From an uncultured Kiloniellaceae bacterium (GTDB lineage Bacteria > Pseudomonadota > Alphaproteobacteria > Kiloniellales > Kiloniellaceae): a stretch of DNA of 64,000 nt. Location of the stretch: the NCBI GenBank assembly GCA_947493695.1, contig CANLSF010000004.1, positions 186,001-250,000 of the forward strand, written 5' to 3'. Both the position numbers and the translations under genes were made by a program. Below the pieces are notes generated by a model. That model made no database searches and was not told the DNA's origin. It was given only the letters and a program-made list of their open reading frames with translations. This document shows positions 59,153-64,000 of this stretch, one piece after another. How positions within the stretch are numbered: the stretch's first letter is position 1; the number at the start of each line of letters is the position of its first letter.

Positions 59153-59835
59153 GTTCGGACAGCGGACGTAACGGGGCAGGGGACATACCTCGCCCGCGCG
59201 CGATCCTGTTCGACTGGGACAATACCCTGGTCGACACCTGGGTGGTGATCCATCACGCCTTGAAGACCACCTTTGAAGCCATGGGACAGAAGCCCTGGAC
59301 CCTGGCTGAGGCCAAGGACCGGGTGCGGGAGTCTGCCCGCGAAGCCTTTCCAAAGCTTTTCGGCGCGCGCTCGGAAGAGGCACTCAAGGTTTTCTACGCC
59401 ACCTACGAAGCGGACCATCTGGAGATGTTGACGCCTTTACCCGGCGCAGAGGCCATGTTGAAGGCGCTCGCCGGGGAACCCGACCTGTTCCTGGGCCTTG
59501 TCAGCAACAAAAAGGGAACTCTGCTGCGTCTGGAAGCCGAAGCGCTTGGCTGGGCGCCTTATTTCGGCAGCATGGTGGGCGCCAATGACGCGGTGAAGGA
59601 TAAACCCTCACCTGCGGCAGTGGAGATGGCGCTGGCGTCGAGTGGCCTGATTTCCGGGCCTGAGGTCTGGTTTGTCGGTGATACGGACATCGATATGACC
59701 TGTGCGGTGGCGACAGGTTGCACCGCTATTTTGCTGCATCCGGACCCGCCTGCAATAACGGAGTTTGCAGGTTGCGAACCAAATCACTATATACACGGCT
59801 GTGACGCGCTGATTGAGCTCTTTCAGGCGTCATAA
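59149..59835 (+). CDS. HAD family hydrolase (phosphoglycolate phosphatase-like)
   Basis: 228 residues, start GTG 59149. HAD motifs: FDWDNTLVDTW (nucleophile Asp), SNKKGTLLRLE, KDKPSPAAVE and VGDTDIDMTCA. A helical cap follows motif I. Substrate unknown; the overlap with dat suggests joint translation rather than a shared pathway. Confidence 0.9.
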   Translation: MSSDSGRNGAGDIPRPRAILFDWDNTLVDTWVVIHHALKTTFEAMGQKPWTLAEAKDRVRESAREAFPKLFGARSEEALKVFYATYEADHLEMLTPLPGAEAMLKALAGEPDLFLGLVSNKKGTLLRLEAEALGWAPYFGSMVGANDAVKDKPSPAAVEMALASSGLISGPEVWFVGDTDIDMTCAVATGCTAILLHPDPPAITEFAGCEPNHYIHGCDALIELFQAS

Positions 59836-59953
59836 CGCCTAGAATCCGGTGCTTTGGCAGGTTTGTTGGACCTAAGCTGTTGCGACGGCGCGGCTCAGAC
59901 CCCAAGATAACGGGTAACGATAACGAGATAAGAAAAATAAGAAGGGGACTCTC

Positions 59954-60208
59954 ATGCCGGCTGAAAAATCTCAGAATGTGCAGGACGTCTTTCTCAACCA
60001 CATCCGTAAGAACAAGATCTCGGTGACTGTTTTTCTGGTCAACGGTGTCAAACTTCAGGGTGTGGTGACTTGGTTTGATAATTTCTCCGTACTTCTCCGA
60101 CGGGATGCGCACTCGCAGCTTGTCTATAAACACGCGATTTCCACGGTGATGCCTGCACAGCCGATCCAGCTGTTCGAGCCCGCCAAGGAAGAAGCTGAAG
60201 AAGCCTGA
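59954..60208 (+). CDS. hfq: RNA chaperone Hfq
   Basis: 84 residues. Sm1 ([20 protein letters not shown]) and Sm2 ([10 protein letters not shown]) motifs with the hexamer-forming fold, and an acidic short C-terminal tail. AAGGGG ribosome binding site before ATG 59954. Followed by hflX, the classic order. Confidence 0.97.
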   Translation: MPAEKSQNVQDVFLNHIRKNKISVTVFLVNGVKLQGVVTWFDNFSVLLRRDAHSQLVYKHAISTVMPAQPIQLFEPAKEEAEEA

Positions 60209-60249
60209 TAAGCGACCAGATAATCGAAACGACACGGCACAAATCGTCT

Positions 60250-61575
60250 ATGGGGAAAGAGAAGGACACACTCGACTTTCGAGTCACGCGTAACGAGCAG
60301 ATCCGCGCGCTTGTCCTTCACCCCGAACTCCGGCGAGCAGCGGTCGCGAGTCGAAGCGCGCAGGCCACGCTGGACGAGGCGATAGGCCTGGCGCAGGCGA
60401 TCGAGCTGAAGATCGTCCATGCCGAAGTGGTCGCCGTGCCGCGGCCGAAGCCCGCCACCTTGCTAGGTGAGGGCGTGACCCTGCGCGTTCACGATATGAT
60501 CGAAGCAGAGTCGATTGATCTTGTCGTGGTCGATACGGCGCTGACGCCCGTCCAGCAACGCAATCTCGAGACGAACTGGGGCTGTAAGGTCATCGACCGG
60601 ACCGGTCTGATCCTGGAGATTTTCGGCGCCCGCGCTCGAACCAATGAAGGTAAGCTTCAGGTCGATCTGGCTTCGCTCAGCTATCAGAGATCCCGTCTGG
60701 TGCGGTCCTGGACCCACCTGGAACGCCAACGCGGCGGTGCCGGGTTTATGGGCGGTCCGGGTGAGCGGCAGCTGGAAATCGACCGGCGGCTGATTGACGA
60801 GAAGATTGTCCGTCTGAAGGGTGATCTGGAAAAGGTCAAGCGAACGCGCGAGCTGCATCGTTCCGCCCGCAAGCGCGTGCCTTATCCCATTGTGGCCCTG
60901 GTCGGCTATACCAACGCCGGGAAATCAACACTCTTCAACCGTCTGACTTCTTCCGAGGTCCGGGCGCAGGATCTCCTGTTTGCGACCCTGGATCCGACCA
61001 TGCGCCGGGTCGAGCTGCCCTCGGGCAAGGAGATCATCCTCTCGGATACGGTTGGTTTTATCTCGGACCTGCCGACCGACCTTGTCGCGGCGTTCAGGGC
61101 GACCCTGGAAGAGGTGACCGAAGCCGACGTGATTATCCATGTCCGCGACATTGCGCACGCGGATACTTTGCCGCAGCGAGACGATGTCCTTGCGATCCTG
61201 AAGGATTTGAATCTGGAGGAAACTCTGGAGAAAAGTTCGATTGAAGCCTGGAACAAGGCAGATCTTCTGGACGGGACGGCGAGGGAAGACCTGGAACAGA
61301 CAGGGCCAAGTGCGGGTGACAGGGTCATCTGTTCCGCGACTAACGGAGAAGGCTGTGACGAGCTTCTGGCCGCGATTGACCGGAAACTTGCGGAGCGGCG
61401 GAGCACCATCAGTACCCGTGTCTCCTTGAGCGATGGCGCGTCCCTGGCCTGGCTTTATCGCCACGGTGACGTTCTGGAACGTCACGACGAGGGTGAATTT
61501 GCGATCCTTGAGGTGGGACTTGAGCCTGCCGATGCTGCCCGTTTTGAACGCCGTCAGGCTAAAGCGGGTAGCTGA
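60250..61575 (+). CDS. hflX: GTPase HflX
   Basis: Ribosome-splitting, ribosome-associated GTPase, 441 residues. N-terminal nucleotide-binding-like domain, the coiled-coil region GPGERQLEIDRRLIDEKI, and a GTPase domain with G1 GYTNAGKST, G3 DTVGFISDLP and G4 NKADL. The C-terminal ~80 residues follow the GTPase core. Confidence 0.96.
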   Translation: MGKEKDTLDFRVTRNEQIRALVLHPELRRAAVASRSAQATLDEAIGLAQAIELKIVHAEVVAVPRPKPATLLGEGVTLRVHDMIEAESIDLVVVDTALTPVQQRNLETNWGCKVIDRTGLILEIFGARARTNEGKLQVDLASLSYQRSRLVRSWTHLERQRGGAGFMGGPGERQLEIDRRLIDEKIVRLKGDLEKVKRTRELHRSARKRVPYPIVALVGYTNAGKSTLFNRLTSSEVRAQDLLFATLDPTMRRVELPSGKEIILSDTVGFISDLPTDLVAAFRATLEEVTEADVIIHVRDIAHADTLPQRDDVLAILKDLNLEETLEKSSIEAWNKADLLDGTAREDLEQTGPSAGDRVICSATNGEGCDELLAAIDRKLAERRSTISTRVSLSDGASLAWLYRHGDVLERHDEGEFAILEVGLEPADAARFERRQAKAGS

Positions 61576-61653
61576 AGCAACGACGGCCAAAGAACAAAAG
61601 CGGCACCTGCTCCGCGAATGGCCGATTTCCCAAAAAGTTCTTATTCCCGGCGG

Positions 61654-61682
61654 TTGACACGCGCAGCCCCCGGGGCTATATG
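61654..61682 (+). promoter_or_regulatory. Sigma-70-type promoter of groESL
   Basis: -35 TTGACA (61654-61659) and -10 TATATG (61677-61682) at 17-bp spacing, just before the CIRCE operator. Confidence 0.75.
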
Positions 61683-61689
61683 CCCACTG

Positions 61690-61716
61690 TTAGCACTCAC
61701 ACCAGGTGAGTGCTAA
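61690..61716. promoter_or_regulatory. CIRCE operator (HrcA binding site)
   Basis: TTAGCACTC-N9-GAGTGCTAA, a perfect CIRCE inverted repeat, placed 8 bp after the -10 box. It implies HrcA repression of groESL; hrcA is not in the window. Confidence 0.95.
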
Positions 61717-61785
61717 CAAGCTGATCGTCATGAGGCGACAGCTGAAACTCATCACAATTCATCGATGAAGATGGAGAGACGTTAC

Positions 61786-62073
61786 ATGAAATTCAAACCT
61801 CTGCACGACCGCGTCGTGGTCGAGCCGCTTGAGCAGGAAGAAAAGTCCAGCGGCGGCATCATCATTCCCGACACGGCAAAAGAGAAGCCGATGCAGGGTA
61901 AAGTTATCGCAGTCGGCTCCGGTAGCCGCGGCGATGATGGCAAAGTCGTAGCTCTTGACGTCAAGAAGAACGACAAGGTGCTCTACGGCAAATGGTCCGG
62001 CACCGAAGTAAAGATCGACGGCAAAACGCTTCTGATCATGCGTGAGTCCGACATCATGGGTATTCTCCAGTAG
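61786..62073 (+). CDS. groES: Co-chaperonin GroES
   Basis: 95 residues from ATG 61786 (GGAGAG ribosome binding site); the frame starts upstream at 61765 but the family begins [19 protein letters not shown]. The mobile loop is [18 protein letters not shown]. Caps GroEL. Confidence 0.96.
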   Translation: MKFKPLHDRVVVEPLEQEEKSSGGIIIPDTAKEKPMQGKVIAVGSGSRGDDGKVVALDVKKNDKVLYGKWSGTEVKIDGKTLLIMRESDIMGILQ

Positions 62074-62081
62074 GGAGCTGA

Positions 62082-63743
<1,662 letters not shown>

Positions 63744-63795
63744 GAAGTCCGAACATCTCTGCGGGGGCTTTCGCACCCTGCAACGCACAGAAATC

Positions 63796-63824
63796 GGGGA
63801 CTGCCTTAGGGCGGTCCCCTTTTT
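63796..63824 (+). terminator. Rho-independent terminator of groESL
   Basis: GGGGACTGCC-TTAG-GGCGGTCCCC stem (one T-G pair) followed by five T residues. Confidence 0.85.
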
Positions 63825-63911
63825 CATGCCTTTAATCCGGTTTCCCTATAAACTGGCGCGAATCTATTGCCTAACCGCTAAAACCCCACTTCCGAAAGGT
63901 TCTGTTTCCAT

Positions 63912-64000
63912 ATGATCGATGCTGCCACCGTCACGAAAATCATCGAGGAAACGGCCCAGGAGGAGGTTTTACCGCGCTTTCAGAAGCTGAAGGAGGGCGA
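63912..64000 (+). CDS. Inositol monophosphatase family protein, 3'-partial
   Basis: 29 codons before the window edge: IDAATVTKIIEETAQEEVLP then RFQKLKEG, like the start of IMPase-family phosphatases (for example histidinol-phosphate or inositol-1-phosphatase types). No catalytic motif is inside the window, so the subfamily is undetermined. Confidence 0.6.
   Translation, partial: MIDAATVTKIIEETAQEEVLPRFQKLKEG

Overview
The window is one contiguous stretch of an alphaproteobacterial chromosome, most likely Rhodospirillales sensu lato (inferred from gene content, not from a search). Supporting signs are a PDH E1-beta subunit with its own lipoyl domain, the dusB-ntrB-ntrC-ntrY-ntrX-trkA-dat-HAD-hfq-hflX run, an ispDF fusion, a coq10/ratA gene near lipA, and a CIRCE-controlled groESL operon. 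No rRNA, tRNA, CRISPR array, transposase or integrase was recognised.

Layout. 1-6.2 kb is a catabolic locus: the end of a fused TRAP permease, a LysR regulator with a palindrome over its own start, and a tightly overlapping operon of a four-carbon acid sugar kinase, a PdxA2-type dehydrogenase and an unusual TIM-barrel/cupin fusion. 6.2-14.4 kb is accessory: a 2H phosphoesterase, small or secreted unknowns, an S33 hydrolase, a GNAT, a PPK2 kinase, a 2OG-Fe(II) oxygenase divergent from a LysR regulator, and a GFA protein. Two arrays of a 12-bp motif (CTGTAACGATAC-like) lie here, the second directly before PPK2. 14.6-24.2 kb is core metabolism: ppiD-like and trpE on the minus strand, then tpiA, secG, pyrG, kdsA and eno on the plus strand. 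24.2-26.4 kb is a minus-strand insert (NUDIX, unknown protein, SCO) between eno and ftsB. 26.8-33.6 kb carries ftsB, pdhA, pdhB, pdhC, lpd and lipA: the pyruvate dehydrogenase complex with its lipoyl synthase.

33.6-40.5 kb is an accessory region separating lipA from coq10. It is the most unusual part of the window. The 3' end of lipA occurs three times in the same orientation: the real end, a 93-nt copy after an unknown gene, and a 128-nt copy after a type 2 pyrF. The copies diverge mostly at third codon positions. This fits stepwise insertion of single-gene cassettes that each brought a fresh lipA 3' end, for example by single crossovers of circular DNA. The rest of the region holds an MlrC-like M81 protein and small membrane or unknown proteins.

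41-48 kb holds a TMAO/DMSO-reductase-type molybdoenzyme with a C-terminal cytochrome c module and an FNR-like box upstream, then a CPBP protease, a CinA-type amidase, pgpA and ispDF. 48.3-61.6 kb holds a CcsA-like protein, dusB, the nitrogen regulators ntrBC and ntrYX, trkA, a D-amino-acid transaminase, a HAD phosphatase, hfq and hflX. 61.6-64 kb holds groES-groL and the start of an inositol-monophosphatase-family gene cut by the window edge.
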